Shown here: positions 1 through 5,400 of the stretch, one piece after another
Layout: every line of letters starts with the position of its first letter
Numbering within the stretch: position 1 is the first letter of the stretch
Assembly: GCA_945870085.1 (NCBI GenBank)
Contig: CAMBQX010000013.1
Location: forward strand, 1-18,447
DNA: 18,447 nucleotides
DNA from: Bifidobacterium breve
GTDB taxonomy: Bacteria; Actinomycetota; Actinomycetes; S36-B12
Direction: 5' to 3'
The notes under the pieces: model-generated
The model's database searches: none
The model's input: the letters and a program-made list of their open reading frames with translations, nothing else
Told to the model about the DNA's origin: nothing
Translations under genes and position numbers: made by a program

Positions 1-413
1 TGGTATTTGCTTGCGGGCGCTACGAAGGCATTGATGCGCGAGTCGCTGCCTACTATGCGAAATCCAGCGAAGGGGCGGGAGTGCGAGAAATCAGTATCGG
101 CGATTATGTTTTGGCTGGTGGTGAAGCGGCGACCTTGGTAATGGTTGAAGCGGTGGTGCGCCTTCTTCCAGGAGTTGTCGGGAATGAGGCCAGCGTCATC
201 GATGATTCATTTGCGGCGGGCTCCATGGAGAACTTGGTCGAAGGGCCAGTTTTTACCAAACCGCAGGATTGGCGCGGGCTAGCCGTACCTGAGGTGCTGC
301 TCAGCGGTCACCACGGACAAATCGACATTTGGCGGGCCGAGCAGGCACGGCTGCGCACGGCACGAATGCGTCCGGATTTAGCCGCTGTTAGCCCAGAGCT
401 TGGGCGAGGTTAG
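1..413 (+). CDS. trmD: tRNA (guanine-N1)-methyltransferase TrmD, 5' truncated
   Basis: The reading frame is open from base 3 and ends at TAG 411-413; the start lies outside the window, so only about 136 C-terminal codons are present. TrmD methylates N1 of G37 in tRNAs that read codons starting with C, using S-adenosylmethionine, and prevents +1 frameshifting. The visible part contains the trefoil-knot cofactor region: ACGRYEGIDARV near the left edge, then EISIGDYVLAGGEAA and the helix VMVEAVVRLLPGVVGN. The C-terminal domain with VPEVLLSGHHGQIDIWR is intact. These motifs are diagnostic of the SPOUT enzyme TrmD. The gene precedes rplS, the usual bacterial neighbour. An internal GTG at base 81 is not the start, because the conserved knot residues lie upstream of it in frame. 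Confidence 0.95.
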   Translation, partial: VFACGRYEGIDARVAAYYAKSSEGAGVREISIGDYVLAGGEAATLVMVEAVVRLLPGVVGNEASVIDDSFAAGSMENLVEGPVFTKPQDWRGLAVPEVLLSGHHGQIDIWRAEQARLRTARMRPDLAAVSPELGRG

Positions 414-432
414 CTCCTCGGCTGAGGGCGGT

Positions 433-461
433 TTGGCCCCGCATCCGGCCTGTGGCAGACT
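433..461 (+). promoter_or_regulatory. candidate promoter for rplS
   Basis: TTGGCC (433-438) and CAGACT (456-461) are separated by 17 bases, a spacing and composition acceptable for the principal actinobacterial sigma factor. The site lies just after trmD and about 130 bases before the rplS start, which would give L19 its own transcript with a structured leader. The -10 element is imperfect and no transcript evidence is available here. Confidence 0.4.
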
Positions 462-473
462 CGGGTAGCACGC

Positions 474-509
474 CCGGGGTGCCCCGCCACAGGGGAAGCC
501 CCCGGTTTT
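474..509 (+). terminator. terminator-like stem with T-run between trmD and rplS
   Basis: CCGGGG (474-479) pairs with CCCCGG (500-505), and inside it CCCC (482-485) pairs with GGGG (492-495) around a six-base loop. TTTT follows at once (506-509). This two-part GC-rich stem plus U-run has the form of an intrinsic terminator. Because a candidate promoter lies upstream of it, it could terminate trmD readthrough or act as an attenuator in the rplS leader. Confidence 0.45.
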
Positions 510-531
510 GAACTAAGTAGCTGTTCCCGAT

Positions 532-581
532 CCCCTCAGTGGGGCCAATAATCGTGGGCGACCTGTGGCGCTTACAGGAAG
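532..581 (+). promoter_or_regulatory. hairpins at the rplS ribosome-binding site
   Basis: Two small hairpins stand in the last 60 bases before rplS: CCCC (532-535) with GGGG (541-544), and CCTGT (562-566) with ACAGG (574-578). The second one takes in the first bases of the Shine-Dalgarno stretch AGGAAG (576-581). Such an arrangement is compatible with translational control of a ribosomal protein gene, but it is inferred from pairing alone. Confidence 0.35.
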
Positions 582-591
582 TGAACCCAAG

Positions 592-1014
592 ATGAAGACG
601 CTAGACGCAGTCGACGCAGCATCCCTAAAGACCGGGCTCCCGGACCTTCGATCAGGTGACACCGTGAAGGTGCACGTAAAGGTCGTCGAAGGTAACAAGA
701 CCCGGGTGCAGATTTTCCAGGGTGTGGTTATCGCTCGGGCTGGATCAGGTATTGGTGAGACTTTCACGGTTCGCAAGGTTTCGTACGGTGTTGGGGTTGA
801 GCGCACTTTCCCATTGCACACTCCGATTATTGAGAAGATCGAGTTGCTTACCCGCGGTGATGTCCGTAGGGCCAAGCTCTACTACCTGCGCGACCTTCGC
901 GGCAAAGCTGCAAAGATTCACGAGCGCCGCGAAAACGTACCTGCGGCGGCTGCAGCAGCGGTTGCCGAACCTGCGGCACCTGTCGGCGCTGAACCAGCCG
1001 TAGATCAAGACTGA
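592..1014 (+). CDS. rplS: 50S ribosomal protein L19
   Basis: This encodes a 140-residue L19, which lies at the 30S-50S interface and contributes to inter-subunit bridges. The L19 core is clear: RSGDTVKVHVKVVEGNKTR, IFQGVVIARAG, FTVRKVSYGVGVERTFPLH and RRAKLYYLRDLRGKAAKI. The ATG at 592 is chosen because AGGAAG (576-581) lies ten bases upstream and the L19 family begins MxTLD. An in-frame GTG at 565 would add nine unconserved residues and has no ribosome-binding site. After the core, the last 25 or so residues are an Ala/Pro/Glu-rich tail that is longer than the roughly 115-residue family norm; similar low-complexity tails occur in other actinobacteria. Upstream is trmD; downstream, after 66 bases, is a signal peptidase gene, the usual actinobacterial order. 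Confidence 0.96.
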   Translation: MKTLDAVDAASLKTGLPDLRSGDTVKVHVKVVEGNKTRVQIFQGVVIARAGSGIGETFTVRKVSYGVGVERTFPLHTPIIEKIELLTRGDVRRAKLYYLRDLRGKAAKIHERRENVPAAAAAAVAEPAAPVGAEPAVDQD

Positions 1015-1080
1015 ACCGCGTCCTGCAGCTCAGCTAACAAGTGATTCGCCGTTACTCGCAATCGATGGTGTGACTAACTG

Positions 1081-1764
1081 ATGGCCAAGAGTCGGCGCGA
1101 TGCTTGGTGGGATTTACCGCTGACGTTTATCATTGCGTTCGGATTCGTGCTACTCCTCACGACCTTTGTGGCGCGCCCGTTCTCTATTCCATCTGGGTCC
1201 ATGGAGGACACCTTGCAGGTTGGTGATCGCGTGCTCGTGAACAAGGTGACTTATCGCCTGCGACCCATTGAACGCGGCGATGTCGTGGTATTTGACGGCA
1301 CCGACTCGTTCGTCGCAGCCGGCGAAGTCCCGCAGCGTGATCCAATCACCGGGGCTTTGTCATGGCTAGGCCAATCAGTGGGTGTAGTGCCACCTGATAG
1401 CACGGATTATGTCAAGAGGGTAATTGGGTTAGCGGGTGATCATGTGGTGTGCTGCGATGCCGAGGGCCGCATCACGGTAAATGATGTCCCGCTCGACGAG
1501 GATTCCTACATCTTCCCCGGCGACGTACCAAGTGACATGAACTTTGATGTCATCGTGCCCGCGGGTAAGTTGTGGATGATGGGCGACCACCGATCTAATA
1601 GCGCGGATTCGCGCTACCACCTCGGTGACCCTGGCGGTGGCATGGTTCCACAAAGTCGTGTTGTTGGTCGAGTAATGAATGTTCTATGGCCGCTGGGCCG
1701 GCTCCAATCCATCCCGATCCCCGAAACTTTTGCGCAAATACCTGCGCCGATCACGGATAACTGA
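1081..1764 (+). CDS. lepB: type I signal peptidase (first copy)
   Basis: This 227-residue membrane-bound serine protease removes signal peptides from exported preproteins on the outer face of the membrane. One N-terminal transmembrane helix spans about residues 12-31. It is followed by the catalytic box IPSGSMEDTL with nucleophile Ser40, the general-base box DYVKRVIG with Lys112, and box E GDHRSNSADSR at 168-178. A vicinal Cys124-Cys125 pair precedes the NDVPL strand, as in many actinobacterial signal peptidases. No second, C-terminal transmembrane helix is present. The start is fixed at 1081 because an in-frame TAA lies at 1075-1077. No good Shine-Dalgarno sequence precedes the ATG, so the message may be poorly initiated or leaderless. 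The stop overlaps the start of the next lepB by one base. Confidence 0.94.
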   Translation: MAKSRRDAWWDLPLTFIIAFGFVLLLTTFVARPFSIPSGSMEDTLQVGDRVLVNKVTYRLRPIERGDVVVFDGTDSFVAAGEVPQRDPITGALSWLGQSVGVVPPDSTDYVKRVIGLAGDHVVCCDAEGRITVNDVPLDEDSYIFPGDVPSDMNFDVIVPAGKLWMMGDHRSNSADSRYHLGDPGGGMVPQSRVVGRVMNVLWPLGRLQSIPIPETFAQIPAPITDN

Positions 1765-2528
1765 TGGCTGTCTCCGCACGTGAGGGTGATGACAAACCTG
1801 AGTTGGCCGATTCGGTGGTGGGGGGCCGGCACCGAAAAGGTGGTCCGCAAAAAAAGAAAAGCGGCCCGCTCCATTTCCTTCGCGAAACCGCAATTATTGT
1901 GGTGTCTGCACTGGTGCTGTCAGCGTTGGTGCGCGCTTTCTTAATTCAAGCCTTCTATGTCCCAAGCGCATCGATGGAAGAAACCCTGCTGCCCAATGAC
2001 CGAATCATCGCGGCGAAGATCACCACTCGGATTTCTGGTGTAGAGCGCGGTGAAATCATGGTGTTTCGCGATCCCGGCGGCTGGCTTCCCACCCCTGAGC
2101 CAACGAGTTCGGGGGCACGAAGCTACCTGCGTAGCGCCCTGACATTTATTGGCTTGATCCCCAGTGATAGTGGGCAGGACTTAGTTAAGCGGGCAATTGC
2201 AATTTCCGGTGATCGAGTCGCTTGTTGCGATGGGCAAGGTCACATCGTGCTTAACGGGGTGCCACTTGTTGAGCCATATGTCGATGGCTCAACCGATCAG
2301 GTGCGGTTTGACATTGTGGTTCCGGCCGCCTCTATGTTCATGATGGGGGATAACCGCGGCAACTCCCGTGATTCGCGTTACCACCTAGATGTCAATAACG
2401 GCAGTGTTCCGCAATCTGCTGCGGTGGGAAGAACCGTGCTCACGGTGTGGCCATTTGACCGTTTCAGTACGCATGGGATTCCAGAGATCTTTAGCAACCC
2501 AGCAATCGTTCAGGGAGCACCGAACTAA
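1764..2528 (+). CDS. lepB: type I signal peptidase (second copy)
   Basis: This 254-residue paralogue of the preceding gene is translationally coupled to it through TGATG at 1762-1766. A basic cytosolic extension of about 40 residues (GGRHRKGGPQKKKSG) precedes one transmembrane helix at about 42-62. The catalytic boxes are VPSASMEETL with Ser70, DLVKRAIAISGD with Lys142, and GDNRGNSRDSR at 195-205. It also has the Cys154-Cys155 pair. The two copies differ clearly in their N-terminus, in the nucleophile box (PSGS versus PSAS) and in the loop between the boxes, so this is an old duplication and not a recent repeat. Streptomyces carries several lepB paralogues in tandem at this locus, so two copies fit the phylum. 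Division of substrates between them cannot be read from sequence. Confidence 0.94.
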   Translation: MAVSAREGDDKPELADSVVGGRHRKGGPQKKKSGPLHFLRETAIIVVSALVLSALVRAFLIQAFYVPSASMEETLLPNDRIIAAKITTRISGVERGEIMVFRDPGGWLPTPEPTSSGARSYLRSALTFIGLIPSDSGQDLVKRAIAISGDRVACCDGQGHIVLNGVPLVEPYVDGSTDQVRFDIVVPAASMFMMGDNRGNSRDSRYHLDVNNGSVPQSAAVGRTVLTVWPFDRFSTHGIPEIFSNPAIVQGAPN

Positions 2529-2576
2529 GTACCTCGGGTGACTTCAGCATTAATTTCGGCATTAACTAGCCGGTGC

Positions 2577-2592
2577 TACCACTTTGGTGGTG
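2577..2592 (+). other. small hairpin downstream of lepB
   Basis: ACCAC (2578-2582) and GTGGT (2587-2591) form a five-pair stem with a TTTG loop, extended by a T-G pair. It lies about 50 bases after the lepB stop and has no T-run, so it is a weak terminator candidate at best. Just before it, GCATTAA occurs twice (2547-2553 and 2559-2565). Confidence 0.25.
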
Positions 2593-2642
2593 CTGCTCTT
2601 GGCCGCCCTAATCATGAGCGGGCAGGCAAAATTGATTAACCG

Positions 2643-2660
2643 GGCCCTTTGTGGGCCTTT
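2643..2660 (+). terminator. probable intrinsic terminator between lepB and mraZ
   Basis: GGCCC (2643-2647) and GGGCC (2653-2657) form a compact stem with a five-base loop, followed by TTT (2658-2660). A longer alternative pairs CGGGCCC (2641-2647) with GGGCCCG (2670-2676). Either would separate the rplS-lepB transcript from the mraZ promoter 110 bases further on. The T-run is short, so termination may be partial. Confidence 0.45.
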
Positions 2661-2755
2661 CCCGCTTTGGGGCCCGCGTGGGGACGCCTCAGCCTGACAT
2701 CTGGCTTCGATAAAAAGAACTGAACCCAAATTGGTGGAGGAATCTGCCCCAAATA

Positions 2756-2810
2756 TGGGAGTGTGAGGTTGACGGTGGAGGAAAATGGAGTAGAGTGGTG
2801 CCACTTGGGG
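2756..2810 (+). promoter_or_regulatory. probable MraZ operator: TGG repeats every 10 bp
   Basis: TGG triplets start at 2756, 2776, 2786, 2796 and 2806, and the missing step at 2766 is AGG, so six sites lie exactly one helical turn apart. MraZ, an AbrB-fold ring-shaped regulator, is known to bind TGGGN-like repeats with five-base spacers (10-bp period) upstream of its own gene. The array covers the -35 to +10 region of the mraZ promoter, which fits autorepression. Only 2756 and 2806 are full TGGG; the others are TGGA or TGGT. Confidence 0.65.
2769..2796 (+). promoter_or_regulatory. dcw operon promoter upstream of mraZ
   Basis: TTGACG (2769-2774) and TAGAGT (2791-2796) with a 16-base spacer make a near-consensus housekeeping promoter. 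It lies inside the periodic TGG array and would start transcription near 2803, leaving a leader of about 60 bases before mraZ. This is the best promoter in the window and probably drives the operon through ftsQ. Confidence 0.65.
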
Positions 2811-2822
2811 TTACGAAGGTGA

Positions 2823-2849
2823 CCGATGGGGCCGATGGGGCCTGTGGGA
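2823..2849 (+). repeat. 9-bp repeat in the mraZ 5' leader
   Basis: CCGATGGGG occurs twice in tandem (2823-2831, 2832-2840), followed by the degenerate copy CCTGTGGGA (2841-2849). Each unit contains TGGG, so the repeats resemble additional MraZ half-sites, but with a 9-bp instead of a 10-bp period. The tract also contains in-frame ATG codons at 2826 and 2835 ahead of the mraZ start. Confidence 0.5.
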
Positions 2850-2864
2850 CGGGAGGTGGAGCAG

Positions 2865-3296
2865 ATGTTTTTAGGAACCCATGCCCCACTGCTCGACGAC
2901 AAGGGCCGTTTGGTCCTCCCGGCCAAGTTCCGTGAGGGTTTAGCGGCCGGACTAGTACTCACCAAGGGGCAAGAGCGTTCAATCGTGGTCTGGCCCGCGG
3001 CCGAGTTCGCGTCATACGCCGAGCGGCTAAATGAGGCCTCCCGGTCCGATGCCCAGGTAAGGGCCTACCTCCGGGTGCTGTTCTCGGGCGCGTTCGACGA
3101 AATCCCTGACCGTCAGGGGCGCATAACTGTGCCACCTGCCCTGCGTGAATACGCGGGCCTGCACCGCGAAGTCGTAGTCGTGGGTAATGGCAGCACCGTC
3201 GAGATGTGGGATGCGGCCGCCTGGGACTCGTATTTGGCCGCCCAAGAGGACGCCTTCTCCGGTATCAGCGAAGAGGTGGTGCCCGGGATTTTGTGA
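2865..3296 (+). CDS. mraZ: transcriptional regulator MraZ
   Basis: This 143-residue protein contains two AbrB-like half-repeats, the hallmark of MraZ. The N-terminal half has MFLGTHAPLLDDKGRLVLPA (residues 1-20) and the second half has FDEIPDRQGRITVPPALRE (from residue 77). MraZ forms oligomeric rings that bind repeated DNA boxes and control the dcw cluster, usually as a repressor. The start at 2865 is chosen because the strong Shine-Dalgarno GGAGGTG (2852-2858) is six bases upstream and the family begins MFLG. In-frame ATGs at 2826 and 2835 would add unconserved residues. The gene opens the dcw cluster and is preceded by a promoter overlaid with its likely operator, so autoregulation is expected. 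The stop is followed by 166 non-coding bases with a structured RNA element. Confidence 0.96.
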   Translation: MFLGTHAPLLDDKGRLVLPAKFREGLAAGLVLTKGQERSIVVWPAAEFASYAERLNEASRSDAQVRAYLRVLFSGAFDEIPDRQGRITVPPALREYAGLHREVVVVGNGSTVEMWDAAAWDSYLAAQEDAFSGISEEVVPGIL

Positions 3297-3343
3297 CGCC
3301 GCGCGGTGAGGTCTCCTCCCGCTCCCGCAGTTCCTGACGCACT

Positions 3344-3395
3344 TCCCCCGCGCCAGGGGCCCGCTTTTATCAGCGGGCGGGGACCTGGCCACGCG
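3344..3395 (+). ncRNA. structured leader RNA upstream of the rsmH (mraW) operon
   Basis: A six-pair hairpin GCCCGC (3359-3364)/GCGGGC (3373-3378) with loop TTTTATCA is flanked by two further complementary pairs that interleave. TCCCC (3344-3348) matches GGGGA (3379-3383), and GCCAGG (3352-3357) matches CCTGGC (3384-3389), extendable by CGC/GCG after a bulge. With only three bases between the first two arms, both outer stems are unlikely to form together, so they look like alternatives. A conserved 'mraW RNA motif' has been reported upstream of mraW operons in actinobacteria; this element is in that place, but I identified it from position and pairing and not by a covariance model. The rest of the 3297-3462 gap shows no ORF or terminator. 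Confidence 0.5.
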
Positions 3396-3462
3396 GCCAC
3401 TGCAAGTACCGCACGCAACTAAATCGGATTAGGCAGATCGGCCAAAGAAAAGTGGAGGAAAG

Positions 3463-3669
3463 ATGACCGCACTTGCACGGGAGCTCACGGACCTGACTGT
3501 GGCGATGCCACAGCAGCACCCGAGCGCACCTGTCTTGCGCGTCGTGCCAGTAAGTCACCGGGCCCGCCACGCACTGCGCCTGTTCGCGGTATTGGCGCTC
3601 GCGGCTGGCCTGACATCAGCGGTAATGGCCGGTTTTTCTACTTTAGTTAGTGGCTGGGGCCCAATCTGA
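3463..3669 (+). CDS. small single-span membrane protein of unknown function between mraZ and rsmH
   Basis: This 68-residue protein is not one I recognise. It is likely real: the ATG at 3463 has a GGAGG Shine-Dalgarno (3454-3458), and its TGA shares a base with the rsmH start (TGATG, 3667-3671), so the two are translationally coupled. Residues 1-30 are soluble and Pro/Gln-containing, residues 32-39 are basic (SHRARHALR), and about 40-62 form one hydrophobic helix ending in a very short tail (SGWGPI). By the positive-inside rule the N-terminus is cytosolic. The helix is rich in Ala/Gly/Ser spaced by four (A48, S52, A56; G49, A53, G57), which suits helix-helix packing. Its place in the division operon suggests a role at the septal membrane, or only as a coupling cistron for rsmH. 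Other mraZ-rsmH spacers should be checked for a homologue. Confidence 0.7.
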   Translation: MTALARELTDLTVAMPQQHPSAPVLRVVPVSHRARHALRLFAVLALAAGLTSAVMAGFSTLVSGWGPI

Positions 3670-4619
3670 TGACTACTTCAGTGGGCCACCTGCCGGTGAT
3701 GCCAGCTCGGGTCATCGCGCTCTTGGCGCCAGCACTTGCGGCCCCGGGTGCGGTACTCGTGGATGCGACTTTAGGGCTGGGCGGACATGCCGAATATGCC
3801 CTTCAGCAATTTCCCGAGCTACTTCTAGTTGGCCTTGATAGAGATAACGATGCAATCGAGTTATCACGTAAACGACTAGCGAGTTTCGGGGAGCGCATCA
3901 CCCTTGTGCATGCGGTCTACGACGAACTGCCGCAGGTTTTAACTTCCCTGGGTTTCCCATCGGTACAGGGAATCCTGTTTGATCTTGGAGTTTCCTCGAT
4001 GCAGCTAGATGTTGCTGAGCGCGGCTTCTCATATGCGAACAACTCACCGCTAGACATGCGGATGGATGCCTCCACGGGGATGACGGCGGCAGACGTACTG
4101 AACACCTATGACGAAAAGCAACTTGCGCGGGTGCTGCGTATTTATGGCGAAGAGAAGTTTGCTGGGCGAATTGCCTCCAAGATCGTTGCCGAGCGCGCGG
4201 TAGCGCCATTTAGTAACTCCACGCGGTTGGTTGAACTTATCCGCGATGCGATCCCGGCACCGGCTCGACGCACGGGAGGAAATCCTGCTAAGCGGACCTT
4301 CCAGGCTTTACGGATTGAAGTAAACGGCGAGCTGGATGCACTCCGAGCTGCGCTGCCTGCTGCCCTTGATGCACTTTGTCTTGGGGGGCGCATTGTGGTG
4401 ATGTCATATCAATCACTCGAAGATCGCATGGTGAAGCAGGCTTTCGCCAAGGGCGCACATCCTGAGGTACCACGTGGGCTGCCAGTCATTCCCGAGAACC
4501 TACTTCCGTGGCTACATTTAATTACGCGCGGTGCCGAGATTGCAGATGAAAGTGAACTGGCCAGTAATCCGCGATCGGCATCAGTTCGTATTCGTGCAGC
4601 AGAGCGGGTGGCGGCATGA
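3669..4619 (+). CDS. rsmH: 16S rRNA (cytosine-1402-N4)-methyltransferase RsmH (MraW)
   Basis: This 316-residue cytosolic methyltransferase adds the N4-methyl group to C1402 in the decoding centre of 16S rRNA, using S-adenosylmethionine. The family fingerprint is complete: HLPVM at residues 7-11, the cofactor loop DATLGLGGH (32-40), GLDRD (55-59), ILFDLGVSSMQLD (about 102-114), RGFSY and SPLDMRMD. The second-domain segment RTFQALRIEVNGELDAL and the C-terminal SYQSLEDRMVKQ are also present. The start at 3669 overlaps the stop of the small ORF by one base and lacks a strong Shine-Dalgarno of its own, implying coupling. Its length is normal for the family. The stop overlaps the ftsL start as ATGA (4616-4619). 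Confidence 0.96.
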   Translation: MTTSVGHLPVMPARVIALLAPALAAPGAVLVDATLGLGGHAEYALQQFPELLLVGLDRDNDAIELSRKRLASFGERITLVHAVYDELPQVLTSLGFPSVQGILFDLGVSSMQLDVAERGFSYANNSPLDMRMDASTGMTAADVLNTYDEKQLARVLRIYGEEKFAGRIASKIVAERAVAPFSNSTRLVELIRDAIPAPARRTGGNPAKRTFQALRIEVNGELDALRAALPAALDALCLGGRIVVMSYQSLEDRMVKQAFAKGAHPEVPRGLPVIPENLLPWLHLITRGAEIADESELASNPRSASVRIRAAERVAA

Positions 4620-5386
4620 GTTCAACTGCCCGTAAGCACGAGGTGGCTCCTGAGACTTTGGGTGGTATTGACCTTGCTAACACTGACGCCACGGAGTATG
4701 CGACTCGCGGCGCACATGCGCGCGGGCATTCTCGGCCGAACTTGCGTTTGGTTTCGCCACTTCGCGCAGAGCGCGCCAGCCGTGGAGTCTTCATCCTCGT
4801 TGTCACGGGGTTGCTTGGTATCGGCCTAGTTGTGATGTTGATAATTAATACAGCATTGGCCCAAGGTGCTTTTACTCTCAGTGAGTTGCAGCAGGAGCAG
4901 GCGGCACTTGCAGAGCAGGAAGCAGTGCTCACCCAGGTGGTGGAGGCGGCATCGACACCTGGAGCCCTCGAAAGTCAGGCTCGGGCACTTGGGATGGTGC
5001 CGAGTCAAAACCCGGTCTTCCTGCGCCTACCCGACGGCGCAATTCTCGGCAATCCCAAGCCGGCCCCAGGCCGCCTGGTTACCTACCCGATAGCGGCTAA
5101 GCCAGTAATTGAGACTCCCGCGAACGCCACGGCGCTGGAAGCGGTAAGCGGGGGCTCGGTAGGTACGGACCTGCCGATAGCGCCGGGGGTGAACTATGAC
5201 CCGGCCGCCGCCGATGCAGCAAAGTCCGCGAATTTAACTATTGGTGCCGGTAAGGGTGCCGGCAAAGGCACCGGCAAAGGCTCCGGCAAAGGCAATCAAA
5301 ATGAGAACTCTATGTGGGCCGAAGTACCGATACAGATCGGCAATACCAGCACCGATGCCGGTCTTGTCGCCAAGCCGGTGAACTGA
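4616..5386 (+). CDS. ftsL: cell division protein FtsL-like, with long extracellular tail
   Basis: This 256-residue bitopic protein is assigned mainly by position (between rsmH and ftsI) and architecture; FtsL sequences are poorly conserved. A cytosolic N-terminus of about 55 residues with basic residues precedes one transmembrane helix (about 57-81). A short coiled coil rich in Gln, Glu and Leu (86-112) follows, then the segment ALESQARALGMVPSQNPVFL (117-136), which is typical of FtsL/DivIC proteins. FtsL bridges FtsQ and DivIC/FtsB and activates FtsW-FtsI at the septum. The remaining 115 residues are a Pro/Ala-rich linker, a GAGK/GTGK/GSGK repeat (residues 210-225) and a short tail. Actinobacterial FtsL proteins often carry such low-complexity extensions, but the Gly-Lys repeat is unusual. 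The start overlaps the rsmH stop. Confidence 0.85.
   Translation: MSSTARKHEVAPETLGGIDLANTDATEYATRGAHARGHSRPNLRLVSPLRAERASRGVFILVVTGLLGIGLVVMLIINTALAQGAFTLSELQQEQAALAEQEAVLTQVVEAASTPGALESQARALGMVPSQNPVFLRLPDGAILGNPKPAPGRLVTYPIAAKPVIETPANATALEAVSGGSVGTDLPIAPGVNYDPAAADAAKSANLTIGAGKGAGKGTGKGSGKGNQNENSMWAEVPIQIGNTSTDAGLVAKPVN
5243..5290 (+). repeat. four 12-bp tandem units inside ftsL
   Basis: Four consecutive 12-base units of the form GGNNCCGGYAAR (5243-5254, 5255-5266, 5267-5278, 5279-5290) encode Gly-Ala/Thr/Ser-Gly-Lys four times. Units 2-4 differ at only two or three bases. The repeat preserves the frame and could change copy number by slippage without breaking ftsL. Confidence 0.85.
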
Positions 5387-5400
5387 GTAACGGATCCGGC

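Noticed and set aside
565..591. Upstream GTG start for rplS
   Set aside because: No ribosome-binding site before 565, the added residues are unlike L19, and the region forms a hairpin that fits a leader better.
513..875. Minus-strand open frame opposite rplS
   Set aside because: It lies antisense to a well-conserved ribosomal protein gene, is low in recognisable motifs and has no ribosome-binding context; it is a shadow frame.
2826..2864. Longer mraZ start at ATG 2826
   Set aside because: The MGPMGPVG-type extension comes from the 9-bp repeat, is not found in the MraZ family, and the strong Shine-Dalgarno sits right before 2865.
2562..2965. Several minus-strand open frames across the lepB-mraZ gap
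   Set aside because: They overlap the mraZ promoter, the operator repeats and the mraZ start, and their translations are Pro/Ser-rich low-complexity sequence, as expected from a G-rich regulatory strand read backwards.
3650..3838. Overlapping plus-strand ORF across the start of rsmH
   Set aside because: It is out of frame with conserved RsmH motifs and contains Cys-rich, unlikely composition; it is a shadow.
5314..5400. Upstream extension of ftsI
   Set aside because: The frame is open by chance through the end of ftsL; the Arg/Cys-rich translation has no family similarity and ATG 5401 gives a normal FtsI N-terminus.
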